Assembly (NCBI GenBank): GCA_027490755.1
Contig: JAIXXL010000047.1
Span: 124,001-188,000, forward strand
From: Betaproteobacteria bacterium
Lineage (GTDB): Bacteria > Pseudomonadota > Gammaproteobacteria > Burkholderiales > UBA3065
Direction of reading: 5' to 3'
Length of the DNA stretch: 64,000 nt
Shown here: piece by piece, positions 51,770 to 61,589 of the stretch
Position numbering within the stretch: position 1 is the first letter of the stretch
How the letters are laid out: every line of letters begins with the position of its first letter
Translations under genes and position numbers: made by a program
The notes under the pieces: generated by a model
Database searches by the model: none
The model's input: the letters and a program-made list of their open reading frames with translations, nothing else
Told to the model about the DNA's origin: nothing

Positions 51770-52963
51770 TCAAGACTCGCGCGTCTCGCCTGGCCGCGGC
51801 TTGAGCCCGTAGGGTTCGACCAGGCGCCAGACGTGAGCCGGAACCATCGTCTTGATGCGCTCGGGCGCCTCACGGCGGAGGTGGATGACAGTCTCTGCGG
51901 CCTTCATCTCGACGCGCGTGCGCGCAAATTCCAGCCCGCGCGGACCGACCCGCGGCATCAGCCAGCCCATGATCGGGCGCAGCCAGTCGGGCATGCGGCG
52001 CAGCGGCAGCCCACCAGCGGCGCGCTCGACGTTGCCGATGAAGCCCTTGACCGCGGTGCTGCGCTTGCCGGCGTCACCGGGCGCCTCCAGCTCGACCTCG
52101 TCACCCAACAGATCAAGGATCTGCTGGCCGCGTTCGTTGCGGACCAGCAGCCACTGACGCCCCTGCCCGCCCATGTAGCCGACCGTGATGTCGGCCAGCA
52201 CATTGGTGTAATCCACACAGGTACGGCAGGTGAGCGGGAAGAAATCCGGCCGCAGCTGCGACAGCGGCAGCTGCAGGAAGGGGATGGTGCGGACGCGGCC
52301 ATCGGTGTGGCGCAGTTCGACGTGGTAATCGGCGCGGAACTCGAGGTAGGTCACGCTCTCCGGCGCGGGGTCGATCAGCGCCAGGAATTCGTGGAAGTTC
52401 TCGGTGCTGGTGTTGTCGGAACAGGGCGTGCCGACCACGTAGAGCTCTTCGAGACCAAGCTCTGCCTGCAGCGCACGCAGCGCGTAGACCTGGCAAGGGA
52501 TGCCGATGACGGCGATGCGCGTGTGCCCGGCTGCGATGGCGGGCTCGAGCAGCTGCAGTAAGGGCGCGTAGCCCATGCGCATGCCACGGCAGGCGGCCAT
52601 GTCCTGCGCCCGGGTGACGAGGACTGGCTTGGGCCTCCAGCGGTCGTCCGGGTCAGCGGTCATGCACAGCACGGCGCTGACCAGGCCGGACTCCAGCAAC
52701 CTCTCCCCCAGCCGAGTGGTGATACCGGTCCACTGCGCGCCCTCACGGGGCTGCCTCAAGGCCGCGCGGTACATTGCCTGGTAGGGGCCGAAGAAGCCCT
52801 CGTCGGCCTTGGCCGGGTCGCGGACACGGCCGTGCGCGGCCGCCTCAAGGCGCGGGTAGTCGGGCGCGATGAACTGGCAGGCGCGGCCGCAGCGTTTGGG
52901 GTCCTCGGTACGGCTGATGCCGCAGTCGGTGCAGAGATTTCGGAAAGGCGCTTCGGCGGTCAT
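51770..52963 (-). CDS. bciB: 3,8-divinyl (proto)chlorophyllide a 8-vinyl reductase, BciB type
   Basis: 397 residues of the F420-hydrogenase beta-subunit/FrhB family. The N-terminal cysteine cluster NLCTDCGISRTEDPKRCG..C (Cys11, 14, 25, 29) and a second set in PLTCRTCVDYTNVLAD are the [4Fe-4S] ligands typical of BciB. An internal IPCQVYALRALQ also fits. It reduces the C8 vinyl to ethyl with ferredoxin, giving the monovinyl pigment. It substitutes for bchJ/bciA, neither of which is seen here. It lies just outside the core PGC. Confidence 0.9.
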   Translation of the reverse strand: MTAEAPFRNLCTDCGISRTEDPKRCGRACQFIAPDYPRLEAAAHGRVRDPAKADEGFFGPYQAMYRAALRQPREGAQWTGITTRLGERLLESGLVSAVLCMTADPDDRWRPKPVLVTRAQDMAACRGMRMGYAPLLQLLEPAIAAGHTRIAVIGIPCQVYALRALQAELGLEELYVVGTPCSDNTSTENFHEFLALIDPAPESVTYLEFRADYHVELRHTDGRVRTIPFLQLPLSQLRPDFFPLTCRTCVDYTNVLADITVGYMGGQGRQWLLVRNERGQQILDLLGDEVELEAPGDAGKRSTAVKGFIGNVERAAGGLPLRRMPDWLRPIMGWLMPRVGPRGLEFARTRVEMKAAETVIHLRREAPERIKTMVPAHVWRLVEPYGLKPRPGETRES

Positions 52964-53153
52964 GGCCGGAGTATGCCGGAGGGCCCGACCGATCCGTTCG
53001 AGGGATCGTGGCCAGGTGCTGGCTGGCCCGCCTAAGGCAGCCCGTCACCAGTCCACGCTGACCCTGCTCTTCCAAACGTAGACCGACACAGTGAATCACG
53101 CGCAAATTTTTACCCTTTCCCATCAGCTCGATGTGAATTCCAATAGAGCCCTC

Positions 53154-53175
53154 GGAGACCCAAAGGAGACCCAAA
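53154..53175 (+). repeat. Tandem 11-bp duplication of a ribosome-binding site before the CDGSH gene
   Basis: GGAGACCCAAA occurs twice back to back (53154-53164, 53165-53175) immediately before the ATG at 53177. Each copy carries a Shine-Dalgarno-like GGAG; the second one is at 8-base spacing and is the functional candidate. Confidence 0.8.
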
Positions 53176-53176
53176 A

Positions 53177-53416
53177 ATGAGCGAAGCCCACGTTGCACAG
53201 AAAGCCCCGTACCCGGTGACCGTCGAAGCCGGAAAGAGCTACTGGTGGTGCTCCTGCGGCCGCAGCAAGAACCAACCCTTCTGCGATGGCTCGCACCAAG
53301 GCAGCGGCCTGAGCCCCGTCGAGTACAAGGCCGCGCAGGACGGGACCGTTTACTTTTGCGGCTGCAAGCACAGCGGCAAGGGCTCGCTGTGCGATGGCAG
53401 CCACCAGAAGCTCTGA
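53177..53416 (+). CDS. Double CDGSH-type iron-sulfur protein
   Basis: 79 residues with two CDGSH [2Fe-2S] motifs: Cys25, Cys27, Cys36, His40 and Cys61, Cys63, Cys72, His76 (three-Cys-one-His each). No membrane anchor, so a soluble mitoNEET-like protein. Family members may carry electrons or clusters; function in bacteria is unclear. It is divergent from bciB (213-bp gap) and followed by a pirin at 4 bp. Confidence 0.92.
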   Translation: MSEAHVAQKAPYPVTVEAGKSYWWCSCGRSKNQPFCDGSHQGSGLSPVEYKAAQDGTVYFCGCKHSGKGSLCDGSHQKL

Positions 53417-53420
53417 GCAG

Positions 53421-54272
53421 ATGAATCCTCGCCACATCGCCCGGGTCGTCACCGGAATCGAGACCTCGGACGGCGCGGGGGTCCGCCTGCGCCGATCTAT
53501 CGGGTCGCAGCGCGGCCTGTATCACGACCCCTTCCTGATGCTCGACGAGTTCGGCACTGACAAGCCCGAGGAGTACATCGCCGGCTTCCCGCCGCACCCG
53601 CACCGTGGCTTCGAGACTGTGACCTACATGCTCGAGGGACACATGCTGCACGAGGACCACATGGGCAACCGCGGCGAACTGGGGCCCGGCGGGGTGCAGT
53701 GGATGACCGCCGGACGCGGCGTGATCCACTCGGAGATGCCGCAGCAGCAGGAGGGCCGCCTACGCGGCTTCCAGTTGTGGATCAATCTGCCGGCGGCGGA
53801 GAAGATGAAGCCGGCGGCCTACCGCGACATCCCGGCGGCGGAGATACCCTTGGTCCGGTTTGAGGGCGGCCAGGTCAGGCTGGTCGCGGGTCGGCTAGCG
53901 CTGGGTAGCAGCACGCACGAGGGCGCCGTCCACGGTATCAGCCGAGAGCCGCTGTTCGCCGACGTGCACCTGGAGGCTGGTGGCGTGGTGACGATCCCGG
54001 TGGACGCCGGGGCCAGCGCGCTTGTGTACCTCTACGAGGGCTCGGCGCGACTTGGCGGCGATGATGTGCCGCCACGCTCGGCGGCCCTGCTCGGTGCGGG
54101 CGATTCGGTCACGCTGCACGCCGGCGCATCGGGCGCGCGGATGCTTCTGCTCGCGGCGCAGCCGCTCAACGAAGCGGTGGTGCAGTACGGACCGTTCGTG
54201 ATGAACACGCGCGAAGAGATCGAGCAGGCGCTGGCGGACTACCGCAGCGGGCGGCTGACAGAAACGGCCTGA
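53421..54272 (+). CDS. Pirin-family protein
   Basis: 283 residues of the bicupin pirin fold. The metal-binding N-terminal cupin motifs are present: FPPHPHRGFETVTYMLEG and GGVQWMTAGRGVIHSEMP with its conserved His and Glu. The C-terminal cupin follows (LLAAQPLNEAVVQYGPFVMNT). Pirins are iron proteins with quercetinase or regulatory roles in different species; the role here is unknown. The ATG at 53421 is chosen over an upstream in-frame Met inside the CDGSH gene. Confidence 0.92.
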   Translation: MNPRHIARVVTGIETSDGAGVRLRRSIGSQRGLYHDPFLMLDEFGTDKPEEYIAGFPPHPHRGFETVTYMLEGHMLHEDHMGNRGELGPGGVQWMTAGRGVIHSEMPQQQEGRLRGFQLWINLPAAEKMKPAAYRDIPAAEIPLVRFEGGQVRLVAGRLALGSSTHEGAVHGISREPLFADVHLEAGGVVTIPVDAGASALVYLYEGSARLGGDDVPPRSAALLGAGDSVTLHAGASGARMLLLAAQPLNEAVVQYGPFVMNTREEIEQALADYRSGRLTETA

Positions 54273-54281
54273 CGGGGCTGA

Positions 54282-54860
54282 CTAGAGACCGAAACCGCTG
54301 CCGGCGCCGAGCAGCGTCGCCACACCGAGCAACGCGAAGATCGCCGCCGCCACCCCATGCACAAGGCGCATGGGGATGCGGGCCGAGAGCCGGTCGCCGA
54401 GGAATACCGCCGGCACGTCGGCGATGAGCATGCCCAGCGTGGTCCCTGCCACCACCAGCAGCGGGTCGGCGTAATGGGCCGCCATGGCCACCGTGGCCAC
54501 CTGCGTCTTGTCGCCCATCTCGGCCAGGAAAAAGGTGATCAGGGTGGCGCCGAAGACACCGAAGCGCGCCGCGATCTGCGTCTCCTCGTCCTCGATCTTG
54601 TCCGGGATCAGTGTCCAGGCCGCCATGCCGAGGAACGAGAGCCCGAGCACCCAGCGCAGGATCTCCGGGCTTACGGCGGCGGTGACCCAGGCGCCGAGCG
54701 CGCCGGCGAGGCCGTGGTTCACCAGTGTGGCGACAAGGATGCCAAGGACGATCGGCAGCGGGCGCTTGAAGCGTGCTGCGAGCAGGAAGGCAAGCAGCTG
54801 GGTCTTGTCGCCGATCTCGGCGAGGGCGACCACGCCGCTAGAGACGAGGAAGGATTCCAT
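54282..54860 (-). CDS. GDT1/TMEM165-family cation exporter (probable Mn2+)
   Basis: 192 residues, six spans, with the two family signatures E-x-G-D-K-T: ALAEIGDKTQLLAF and LAEMGDKTQVATV. The family exports Mn2+ or Ca2+ (bacterial MneA and relatives). The ATG is one base or less from the ssrA terminator T-run, so the leader is made of that hairpin; its GGGG arm is the only Shine-Dalgarno-like sequence. Confidence 0.9.
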   Translation of the reverse strand: MESFLVSSGVVALAEIGDKTQLLAFLLAARFKRPLPIVLGILVATLVNHGLAGALGAWVTAAVSPEILRWVLGLSFLGMAAWTLIPDKIEDEETQIAARFGVFGATLITFFLAEMGDKTQVATVAMAAHYADPLLVVAGTTLGMLIADVPAVFLGDRLSARIPMRLVHGVAAAIFALLGVATLLGAGSGFGL

Positions 54861-54889
54861 AAGAAAACCCCGACCGTCACCGGTCGGGG
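54861..54889 (-). terminator. Rho-independent terminator of tmRNA
   Basis: CCCCGACCG / CGGTCGGGG (54868-54876 and 54881-54889, loop of 4) followed on the minus strand by TTTTCTT at 54867-54861. Very strong stem, 8 bp after the mature 3' CCA end, abutting the next gene's ATG. Confidence 0.9.
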
Positions 54890-54897
54890 CCTTTGAT

Positions 54898-55258
54898 TGG
54901 TGGAGCCGGCGGGAATCGAACCCGCGTCCGCAAGCCCTCCACAAACAGTTCTACATGCGTAGCCGAGTCGTTTGATCTAGCCCTGCAACCGCCGACGGGC
55001 AGGCTGAGGCAGGGCGATCCGCTTGATTTTCGTGATGTGCCGCACGGCCAGACACACCCTTATTTCTGCTGTTAATGACGCTGCGACCAGTTGCCTGGCC
55101 CGACCCGCAGACCGATCGGTGCAGCGCCTAGCCTTAAGCGGCTAGGGCGAAAGATTCGTCGTTGGCGACTATCTATTTTTCGGATGGATTTACGAGGTCA
55201 ACCGATCCTCGGCATGCCCTGCTTGCTTCGCAACCCACGTCGAAACCAGGTCGGCCCC
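54898..55258 (-). ncRNA. ssrA: Transfer-messenger RNA
   Basis: 361 nt. The 5' end GGGGCCGACCTGG and the 3' end with T-arm GGGTTCGATTCCCGCC and CGGCTCCACCA form the tRNA-like acceptor, with CCA encoded. The tag frame (55166-55134) encodes ANDESFALAA followed by TAA, preceded by the usual TAGTC resume signal. It rescues stalled ribosomes by tagging unfinished proteins for proteolysis. It is followed by its own terminator. Confidence 0.97.
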
Positions 55259-55288
55259 GATTTCTCTGCAGTAAGACAAGTATACCCC

Positions 55289-55957
55289 TTAGAGGGTCAG
55301 GACCCCGCCAAGTTCACCCGGGGTGCGGGCCAGATGATCCGCCCCCCACGCCTCGGGCGGGTCGGCCTTGCCGTTATAGCCGTAGGACACGGCAACGGTA
55401 CGCATGCCCGCAGCGCGCCCGGCCTGAACATCGCGCAGGTCGTCACCGACATAGACGCAGCGCCCGGCCACCACCCGCGCCACATCCGCGGCATGCAGCA
55501 GGGGCGCCGGATGCGGCTTGGTATGGGGCGTGGTATCGCCGCCCACCACCGCCGCAGCGCGACCCTCGATCCCCAAGGCCCGGCACAAGGGCGCAGCGAA
55601 ACGCATCGCCTTGTTGGTGACGATGCCCCAGGACAAGCCCCTCGCCTCGAGCGCGTCCACCACCGGCCAGAGTCCATCGAACACCACCGTGTGCACGCAC
55701 AGGGCGGCTTCGTAGCGTTGCAGAAAGATATCGACCGTTGCAGCGTAGGCAGGATCGTCCGGCGTCATGCCGAGCGCCTCGCCGAGCATGCCGCGCGCGC
55801 CGTGCGAGGCCATCGGCCGCAAGCGCTCCAGCGGCAGCGGCTCAAGGCCGCGGTCCGCGCGCAGGCTGTTGGCGGCCGCGGCGAGATCAGGCGCGGTGTC
55901 GGCAAAGGTCCCGTCGAGGTCAAAGAAGACCGCCTCGATACCCGACAGCGGGCTCAT
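55289..55957 (-). CDS. gph: Phosphoglycolate phosphatase (HAD family)
   Basis: 222 residues with HAD motifs: [15 protein letters not shown] (nucleophile/acid), IVTNKAMRF, and [15 protein letters not shown]. It removes phosphate from 2-phosphoglycolate. The start overlaps the ubiG stop (ATGA), the usual ubiG-gph pairing. Confidence 0.92.
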   Translation of the reverse strand: MSPLSGIEAVFFDLDGTFADTAPDLAAAANSLRADRGLEPLPLERLRPMASHGARGMLGEALGMTPDDPAYAATVDIFLQRYEAALCVHTVVFDGLWPVVDALEARGLSWGIVTNKAMRFAAPLCRALGIEGRAAAVVGGDTTPHTKPHPAPLLHAADVARVVAGRCVYVGDDLRDVQAGRAAGMRTVAVSYGYNGKADPPEAWGADHLARTPGELGGVLTL

Positions 55958-56661
55958 GCCGGGCGCACCGTATGCATGAGGTAGTTGACATCGGTATCGC
56001 TCGGGTTGAGCGCGTAGACCCGCGTCAGGGGGTTGTAGGTCATGCCGTTCATGCTGCCCACCTCCAGCCCGGCCCGCCGCGCGAAGCCGGCCAGCTCGGA
56101 CGGCGTGATGAACTTGGCGTACTCGTGGGTGCCACGCGGCAGCAAGCGCAGGACGTATTCCGCACCAACGATGGCGAACAGCCAGCTCTTGGGGTTGCGG
56201 TTGATGGTGGAAAAGAACACCGAGCCGCCCGGCTTTACCAGGCGCGCGCAGGCGGCGACGGTCGAGGCAGGGTCGGGCACATGCTCGAGCATCTCCATGC
56301 AGGTCACCACGTCGAAGCTGCCCGGCGCCTCGGCGGCCAGATCTTCTGCCGAGATGGCGCGGTAGTCGACGCTGCGACCCGACTCGAGCAGGTGCAGCTT
56401 GGCGACCTTGAGCGACTTCTCGGCGAGGTCGATGCCGGTCACCGTAGCGCCGTGCTCGGCCATCGCCTCGGCCAGGATGCCGCCACCACAGCCGACATCG
56501 AGAACCTTGCGACCGGCCAGCGGCGAGAGTTGGTCGATCCAGCCCAGTCGCAGCGGGTTGATGGCGTGCAGCGGTGCGAATTCGGAGTTGGGGTCCCACC
56601 AGCGACTGGCCAGCGCGCTGAATTTGGCGATCTCTGCGGGATCTACGTTGACGGTGCTCAT
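55954..56661 (-). CDS. ubiG: Ubiquinone biosynthesis O-methyltransferase
   Basis: 235 residues, SAM motif [16 protein letters not shown], and family stretches [23 protein letters not shown] and [11 protein letters not shown]. It catalyses both O-methylations of the ubiquinone ring; ubiquinone is also the RC QB acceptor. It overlaps the TRZ/ATZ gene stop and the gph start (both ATGA). Confidence 0.97.
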   Translation of the reverse strand: MSTVNVDPAEIAKFSALASRWWDPNSEFAPLHAINPLRLGWIDQLSPLAGRKVLDVGCGGGILAEAMAEHGATVTGIDLAEKSLKVAKLHLLESGRSVDYRAISAEDLAAEAPGSFDVVTCMEMLEHVPDPASTVAACARLVKPGGSVFFSTINRNPKSWLFAIVGAEYVLRLLPRGTHEYAKFITPSELAGFARRAGLEVGSMNGMTYNPLTRVYALNPSDTDVNYLMHTVRPA

Positions 56662-58013
56662 GAACGGGTTCGGCCTCGTTGGTTGTCCGGTGACGGGCGG
56701 TCGGCGGCGATGCGCAGCTGCCAGTCAGTGGCCAGCGCGATCAACTCCGCCGCGTCATCGGTCTGCAGACAGCCGCCAGTGACCCGGCGTTCCCCTGCAA
56801 CCCAGACATCGCTGACCTGCTCGCGGCCGGCAACGTACACCAGTTGCGAGACCGGGTCGTAGAGCGGACGCGAATCGGCACCGCCGAGGTCGACGGCAAG
56901 CAGGTCCGCCGCCTTGCCAGGCTCGAGGGAGCCCGTCTCGGCGCCGAGACCCAGCGCCGTGGCACCACCCAAAGTAGCGGCGTGCAGGGCCTGACGAGCC
57001 GGCACCACCGACGCGTCGCCCGAGACACCCTTGGCCAGCAGAGCCGCCATCCTCATCTCGGCGAACAGGTCGTGGCGGTTGTTGCTGACCACGCTGTCGC
57101 TGCCGAGCCCCACCGGGATGCCCGCCGCGAGCCAATCGGCGAATCGGGCAACGCCGCTGCCAAGCTTGAGGTTGGACACCGGACAATGCACCAGCGCCGC
57201 ACCGTGCTCCGCCAACAGGGCGATCTCGGCATCGGCCAGGTGCACCGCGTGCACGCCTATGAGCTCCGGCCCCAGCAGCCCCAGCCGCCGCAAGCGTGCC
57301 AGCGGCCGCTCGGCATTCTGCGCGAGGCCCTGCTCGATCTCGTCGCGCGTCTCGTGGACATGAATGTGCACGCGCAGGTCAAGCTGCGCGGCGTAGGTGG
57401 CAACCTGCGTGAAGGTGTCATCGGACACGGTGTAGGGGGCGTGTGGCGCCAGAGTGAAGTGCAGGTTGGAGGCGCCGGCCCAGCGGTCGCGCGCCGCCAG
57501 ACCCTGGTGCAGATACGCGGCGGCATCGCGGGCGTAGGCGGTGGCGAACTCCAGCAGGACCAGACCAGCGACCATGCGGATACCGGCGCGCTGCGCCGCC
57601 GCGATCGCCGCGTCGGGAAAGAAATACATGTCCGAGAAGGTGGTGACGCCGCCGCGAAGCATCTCGGCGCAGGCCAGACGGGTGCCATCGCGCACGAAAT
57701 CTGGCGCCACCCAGCGTGCCTCCGCGGGCCAGACGCTCTCCTGCAGCCAGCGCATCAGCGTCAGGTCGTCGGCATAGCCACGCAGCAGGGTCATGCCGGC
57801 GTGCGCGTGTGCGTTGATCAGGCCGGGCATGAGCGCGTGTTCGGGTAACCGGGTGACGCGGCTGGCGGCGACGCGGGGTGCCAGTTCGGCCGCCGTTCCG
57901 ATGGCGACGATACGGCCATTGCGCACCGCCACCGCGCCATGCTCGATGACCTGCCAAGGCTGCACCGGCAGCACCCAGCGCGCTTCGATCAGCTCGTCGG
58001 CAACGATATCCAT
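56658..58013 (-). CDS. TRZ/ATZ-family amidohydrolase (probable MTA/SAH or nucleoside deaminase)
   Basis: 451 residues of the metal-dependent amidohydrolase fold: metal motif [37 protein letters not shown], and [11 protein letters not shown] (metal/acid Asp). Relatives next to ubiG-gph are 5-methylthioadenosine/S-adenosylhomocysteine deaminases (MtaD). Coupling to a SAM-dependent methyltransferase gene fits that role, but substrate is inferred. The start [10 protein letters not shown] at 58013 was chosen by family alignment; upstream codons overlap the terminator region. Confidence 0.85.
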   Translation of the reverse strand: MDIVADELIEARWVLPVQPWQVIEHGAVAVRNGRIVAIGTAAELAPRVAASRVTRLPEHALMPGLINAHAHAGMTLLRGYADDLTLMRWLQESVWPAEARWVAPDFVRDGTRLACAEMLRGGVTTFSDMYFFPDAAIAAAQRAGIRMVAGLVLLEFATAYARDAAAYLHQGLAARDRWAGASNLHFTLAPHAPYTVSDDTFTQVATYAAQLDLRVHIHVHETRDEIEQGLAQNAERPLARLRRLGLLGPELIGVHAVHLADAEIALLAEHGAALVHCPVSNLKLGSGVARFADWLAAGIPVGLGSDSVVSNNRHDLFAEMRMAALLAKGVSGDASVVPARQALHAATLGGATALGLGAETGSLEPGKAADLLAVDLGGADSRPLYDPVSQLVYVAGREQVSDVWVAGERRVTGGCLQTDDAAELIALATDWQLRIAADRPSPDNQRGRTRS

Positions 58014-58029
58014 GGCGGAACCATAGCCG

Positions 58030-58060
58030 AAAAAGAAAACGCCCCGCTCGGGGCGGGGCG
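58030..58060 (-). terminator. Rho-independent terminator downstream of ompA
   Basis: GCCCCGC/GCGGGGC stem (58041-58047, 58053-58059) with T-run GTTTTCTTTTT on the minus strand (58040-58030). It separates ompA from the amidohydrolase operon. Confidence 0.85.
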
Positions 58061-58087
58061 CTGGATGCTGCGGACCAGGGCTGCTGG

Positions 58088-58780
58088 TCAGTTGCCGGTC
58101 TCGCGCTGGACGGCGATCTCGATGACCACGCGGCGGTTGGGCTGGAGGCACTGCACCAGCGCCTTGTTGGAACCGCTCTCCTTGCCCTTGACGTTGCCGC
58201 AAGCCACCACCGGCTCCGACTCGCCGCGACCCACAGACTGCACGCGGCTGCCATCGACGCCCTTGTTGACCAGGTAGTTGCGCACCGAAGAGGCACGGCG
58301 ATCGGACAGCTTCTGGTTGTAGGCGTTGGTGCCGATGCGGTCAGTGTGGCCGGTGACGACGATCAACTCGACCTCGGGGTACTTCTGCATCTTGGCGACG
58401 ACGTCGTCGAGGATGGCCGAGGCGTCCGAACGGATGTCGGCCTTGTCGAAGGCGAACAGGGTCTCGGCGCTGAAGGTGAACTTCTCGAAGGCCGGCTTCT
58501 GCGGGCCAACAGGTGCCGGCGGGGTCGGAGCAGGCGCCTCGGCGGCGGGGGCAGCGGGCTGAGGGGCAGGCTCAGCGGGCTTTGCCACCAGGTCCGGGTC
58601 GCACTCGGCGATGGCGAGTGCCGGGGTCCAGTAACCGGCACGCCAGCAGAGGTCGTAGCCACTGCGCCATACGGTGCCCTCCGAGTTCACCCAGTAGCCA
58701 GACTTGTCCTCCGCGGCAGCGGCGGAGGCTGCGGCGGAGGCAAGCAGGACGGCGGCAAGGACAAGAAGACGCGATTTCAT
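58088..58780 (-). CDS. ompA: OmpA-family outer-membrane protein
   Basis: 230 residues: signal peptide (ending AAAAEDK), a short domain with WRSGYDLCWRAGYWTPALAI and a Pro/Ala-rich linker (about 70-95), then the peptidoglycan-binding OmpA C-terminal domain (VVTGHTDRIGTNAYNQKLSDRRA, in part). Two cysteines near the end resemble the betaproteobacterial form. It tethers the outer membrane to the wall; no full beta-barrel is present. It is divergent from gyrA. Confidence 0.9.
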   Translation of the reverse strand: MKSRLLVLAAVLLASAAASAAAAEDKSGYWVNSEGTVWRSGYDLCWRAGYWTPALAIAECDPDLVAKPAEPAPQPAAPAAEAPAPTPPAPVGPQKPAFEKFTFSAETLFAFDKADIRSDASAILDDVVAKMQKYPEVELIVVTGHTDRIGTNAYNQKLSDRRASSVRNYLVNKGVDGSRVQSVGRGESEPVVACGNVKGKESGSNKALVQCLQPNRRVVIEIAVQRETGN

Positions 58781-59029
58781 ATTTTCGGAGGCTCCGTTTT
58801 TGGTTTTTTGGCGGGGCAAAAGGCGGGCTGTCAGCGCACGACACTGAAAGCCGATTTCGCGGCTTTTGATTGGCGCTGAGGATACCCTAAACGTGGCACC
58901 CGCCTCAAGGTTGCGGGCCGGCTTGGTGGGGGTCACATGATAGAATCGTGATTTTGGTCAAGTCTCCGGACACCCGCCCCGCCGCGCCTGCGGCGGACCC
59001 GACAGAGCACTCCGACAGAGCCCGACACG

Positions 59030-61579
59030 ATGGACCCGTTTGCCAAAGAAACCCTCCCAGTCAGCCTAGAGGAGGAGATGCGCCGGTCCTATCTGGACTA
59101 CGCCATGAGCGTGATCGTCGGGCGGGCTCTTCCGGATGTTCGGGATGGCCTGAAGCCGGTGCACCGTCGCGTGCTGTTCGCCATGCACGAACTCTCCAAC
59201 GACTGGAACCGCCCTTACAAGAAATCGGCGCGGATCGTCGGCGACGTCATCGGTAAGTACCACCCGCACGGCGACACCGCCGTTTACGACACCATCGTTC
59301 GTATGGCGCAGAACTTTTCGCTGCGCTACATGCTGGTCGACGGTCAGGGCAACTTCGGTTCGGTCGACGGCGACAACGCCGCGGCGATGCGGTACACCGA
59401 GATCCGGATGTCGCGCATCGCGCACGAGCTGCTCGCCGACATCGACAAGGAGACGGTCGACTTCGGGCCCAACTACGACGGCTCGGAGCACGAGCCGCTG
59501 GTGCTGCCGGCGAAGATCCCCAACCTGCTGATCAACGGCAGCTCGGGTATCGCCGTGGGCATGGCGACCAATATCCCGCCGCATAACCTGAACGAGGTGG
59601 TCAGCGCCTGCCTGGCGCTTCTGGCCAACCCTGAGCTGACGGTGGATGATCTGATCGAGTACATCCCGGCGCCCGACTTCCCCACCGCCGGCTTCATCTA
59701 CGGCGTCGAGGGCGTGCGCGAGGGCTACCGCACCGGGCGTGGCCGTTGCGTGATGCGCGCCCGCACCCACTTCGAGGACATCGGCAAGGGTGAGCGGCAG
59801 GCGATCATCGTCGACGAGCTGCCCTACCAGGTGAACAAGAAGACGCTGATCGAGAAGATCGCCGAGCTGGTCAACGACAAGCGCATCGAGGGCATCTCCG
59901 ACCTGCGCGACGAGTCGGACAAGTCCGGCATGCGCATGGTCATCGAGCTCAAGCGTGGCGAAGTGGCCGAGGTGGTGCTCAACAACCTCTACAAGCACAC
60001 GCAGCTGCAGGACAGCTTCGGCCTGAACATGGTGGCGCTGGTCGACGGCCAGCCGCGCCTGCTCAACCTGAAGCAGATGCTGGATGCGTTCCTGCGCCAC
60101 CGGCGTGAGGTGGTGACACGGCGTACCGTGTTCGAGCTGCGCAAGGCGCGCGAGAAGGCGCACGTGCAGGAGGGCCTGGCCGTGGCTCTGGACAACGTCG
60201 ACGAGATCATCGCCATGATCAAGGCGGCGCCGACCCCGGCCGACGCCCGCGAGGGGTTGATGGGCCGCGCCTGGCCCTCGCCCACCGTCGCCACCATGCT
60301 GGCGCGCGCCGGTTCGGACGCCAGCCGCCCAGACGGCGTCCCGGCTGGCCTCGGGCTGGGCGCAGACGGCTACCGTCTGACCGAGACCCAGGCCCAGGCC
60401 ATCCTCGACCTGCGCCTGCAGCGTCTGACCGGCCTTGAGCGCGACAAGATCGTCAACGACTACCGCGAGCTGTTGGACCGCATCGCCGACCTGCTCGACA
60501 TCCTTTCGCGCCCTGAGCGCGTCACCTCGATCATCGGCGATGAGCTGACCTCCATCCGCGACCAGTTCGGTGACAAGCGCCGCAGCGAGATCGTCTTCGC
60601 CACCTCCGAACTCGGCATCGAGGACCTGATCACGCCGATGGACATGGTGGTCACGCTGTCGCACGCCGGCTACATCAAGTCGCAGCCACTCGACGACTAC
60701 CGCGCGCAGAAGCGGGGCGGCCGCGGCAAGCAGGCGGCGGCGACCAAGGAAGACGACTTCATCGACCGGCTGTTCATCGCCCACACGCACGACTACATCC
60801 TCTGCTTCAGCAACCGCGGGCGGATGTACTGGATCAAGGTCTACCAGGTGCCGCAGGGCTCGCGCATCGCGCGCGGCAAGCCGATCGTCAACCTGCTCCC
60901 CCTGCAGGAGGGCGAAAAGATCACCGCCCTGCTGCCGGTCAAGGAGTTCGATGACGGCCACTTCGTGTTCATGGCGACCCGCCGTGGCGTGGTCAAGAAG
61001 ACGCCGCTGTCAGACTTCAGCCGGCCGCGCCCCTCGGGGATCATCGCCGTCGGCCTTGACGAGGACGACTTCCTGGTTGGCGCGCAGGTCACCGATGGCA
61101 ATTGCAATGTGATGCTGTTCTCCGACGCCGGCAAGGCGGTGCGCTTTGCCGAGGGCGACGTGCGGCCGATGGGCCGTGGTGCGCGCGGCGTTCGCGGCAT
61201 CAAGCTGGGCAGCGGCGGCGCGGTGATCGCGATGCTGGTGGCCGAAGACGAATCGATGTCGGTGATGACTGCCACCGAGCGCGGTTTCGGCAAGCGCACC
61301 GCGCTCTCCGAGTACCCCCTGTACGGCCGTGGCACTCAGGGCGTGATCGCCATCCAGACCTCGGCGCGCAACGGCAAGGTGGTTGCCGCGCAACTGGTGA
61401 CCAAGGAAGACCAGATCATGCTGATCACCACCGGCGGCGTCCTGATCCGCACCCGGGTGAAGGAGATCCGCGAGATGGGCCGCTCGACCCAGGGCGTGAC
61501 GCTGATCAACCTGGACGATGGCGAGCTGCTGGCTGGCCTGGAAAAGGTCGTCGAGACCGGCGACGAAGACGAGGAATAA
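59030..61579 (+). CDS. gyrA: DNA gyrase subunit A
   Basis: 849 residues of the type II topoisomerase breakage/reunion subunit. The catalytic Tyr122 (AAMRYTE) and the quinolone-determining region [17 protein letters not shown] are present. The residue at the E. coli Ser83 position is Thr (as in wild-type Pseudomonas aeruginosa) and Asp87 is kept. The C-terminal beta-pinwheel with GyrA-box-like QxRGGRGK (RGGRGKQA) is complete. It is preceded by the 249-bp ompA-gyrA spacer. Confidence 0.98.
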   Translation: MDPFAKETLPVSLEEEMRRSYLDYAMSVIVGRALPDVRDGLKPVHRRVLFAMHELSNDWNRPYKKSARIVGDVIGKYHPHGDTAVYDTIVRMAQNFSLRYMLVDGQGNFGSVDGDNAAAMRYTEIRMSRIAHELLADIDKETVDFGPNYDGSEHEPLVLPAKIPNLLINGSSGIAVGMATNIPPHNLNEVVSACLALLANPELTVDDLIEYIPAPDFPTAGFIYGVEGVREGYRTGRGRCVMRARTHFEDIGKGERQAIIVDELPYQVNKKTLIEKIAELVNDKRIEGISDLRDESDKSGMRMVIELKRGEVAEVVLNNLYKHTQLQDSFGLNMVALVDGQPRLLNLKQMLDAFLRHRREVVTRRTVFELRKAREKAHVQEGLAVALDNVDEIIAMIKAAPTPADAREGLMGRAWPSPTVATMLARAGSDASRPDGVPAGLGLGADGYRLTETQAQAILDLRLQRLTGLERDKIVNDYRELLDRIADLLDILSRPERVTSIIGDELTSIRDQFGDKRRSEIVFATSELGIEDLITPMDMVVTLSHAGYIKSQPLDDYRAQKRGGRGKQAAATKEDDFIDRLFIAHTHDYILCFSNRGRMYWIKVYQVPQGSRIARGKPIVNLLPLQEGEKITALLPVKEFDDGHFVFMATRRGVVKKTPLSDFSRPRPSGIIAVGLDEDDFLVGAQVTDGNCNVMLFSDAGKAVRFAEGDVRPMGRGARGVRGIKLGSGGAVIAMLVAEDESMSVMTATERGFGKRTALSEYPLYGRGTQGVIAIQTSARNGKVVAAQLVTKEDQIMLITTGGVLIRTRVKEIREMGRSTQGVTLINLDDGELLAGLEKVVETGDEDEE

Positions 61580-61589
61580 GGGGGCCACG

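Noticed and set aside
54898-54960. tRNA-like 3' end with GGTTCGATTCC and CCA
   Set aside because: It is the acceptor/T-arm part of tmRNA; no anticodon arm is present and the tag reading frame lies upstream.
58941-58948. TAGAAT as the gyrA -10 box
   Set aside because: No credible -35 hexamer lies at 16-18 bases upstream; the spacer between ompA and gyrA must hold promoters but I could not place them.
59276-59284. Thr at the gyrase Ser83 position as acquired quinolone resistance
   Set aside because: Thr is the natural residue here in several species; Asp87 is unchanged, so no resistance claim is made.
59066-60961. Long minus-strand open frame (631 codons) opposite gyrA
   Set aside because: Complementary-frame artefact in high-GC DNA; gyrA is conserved over its full length.
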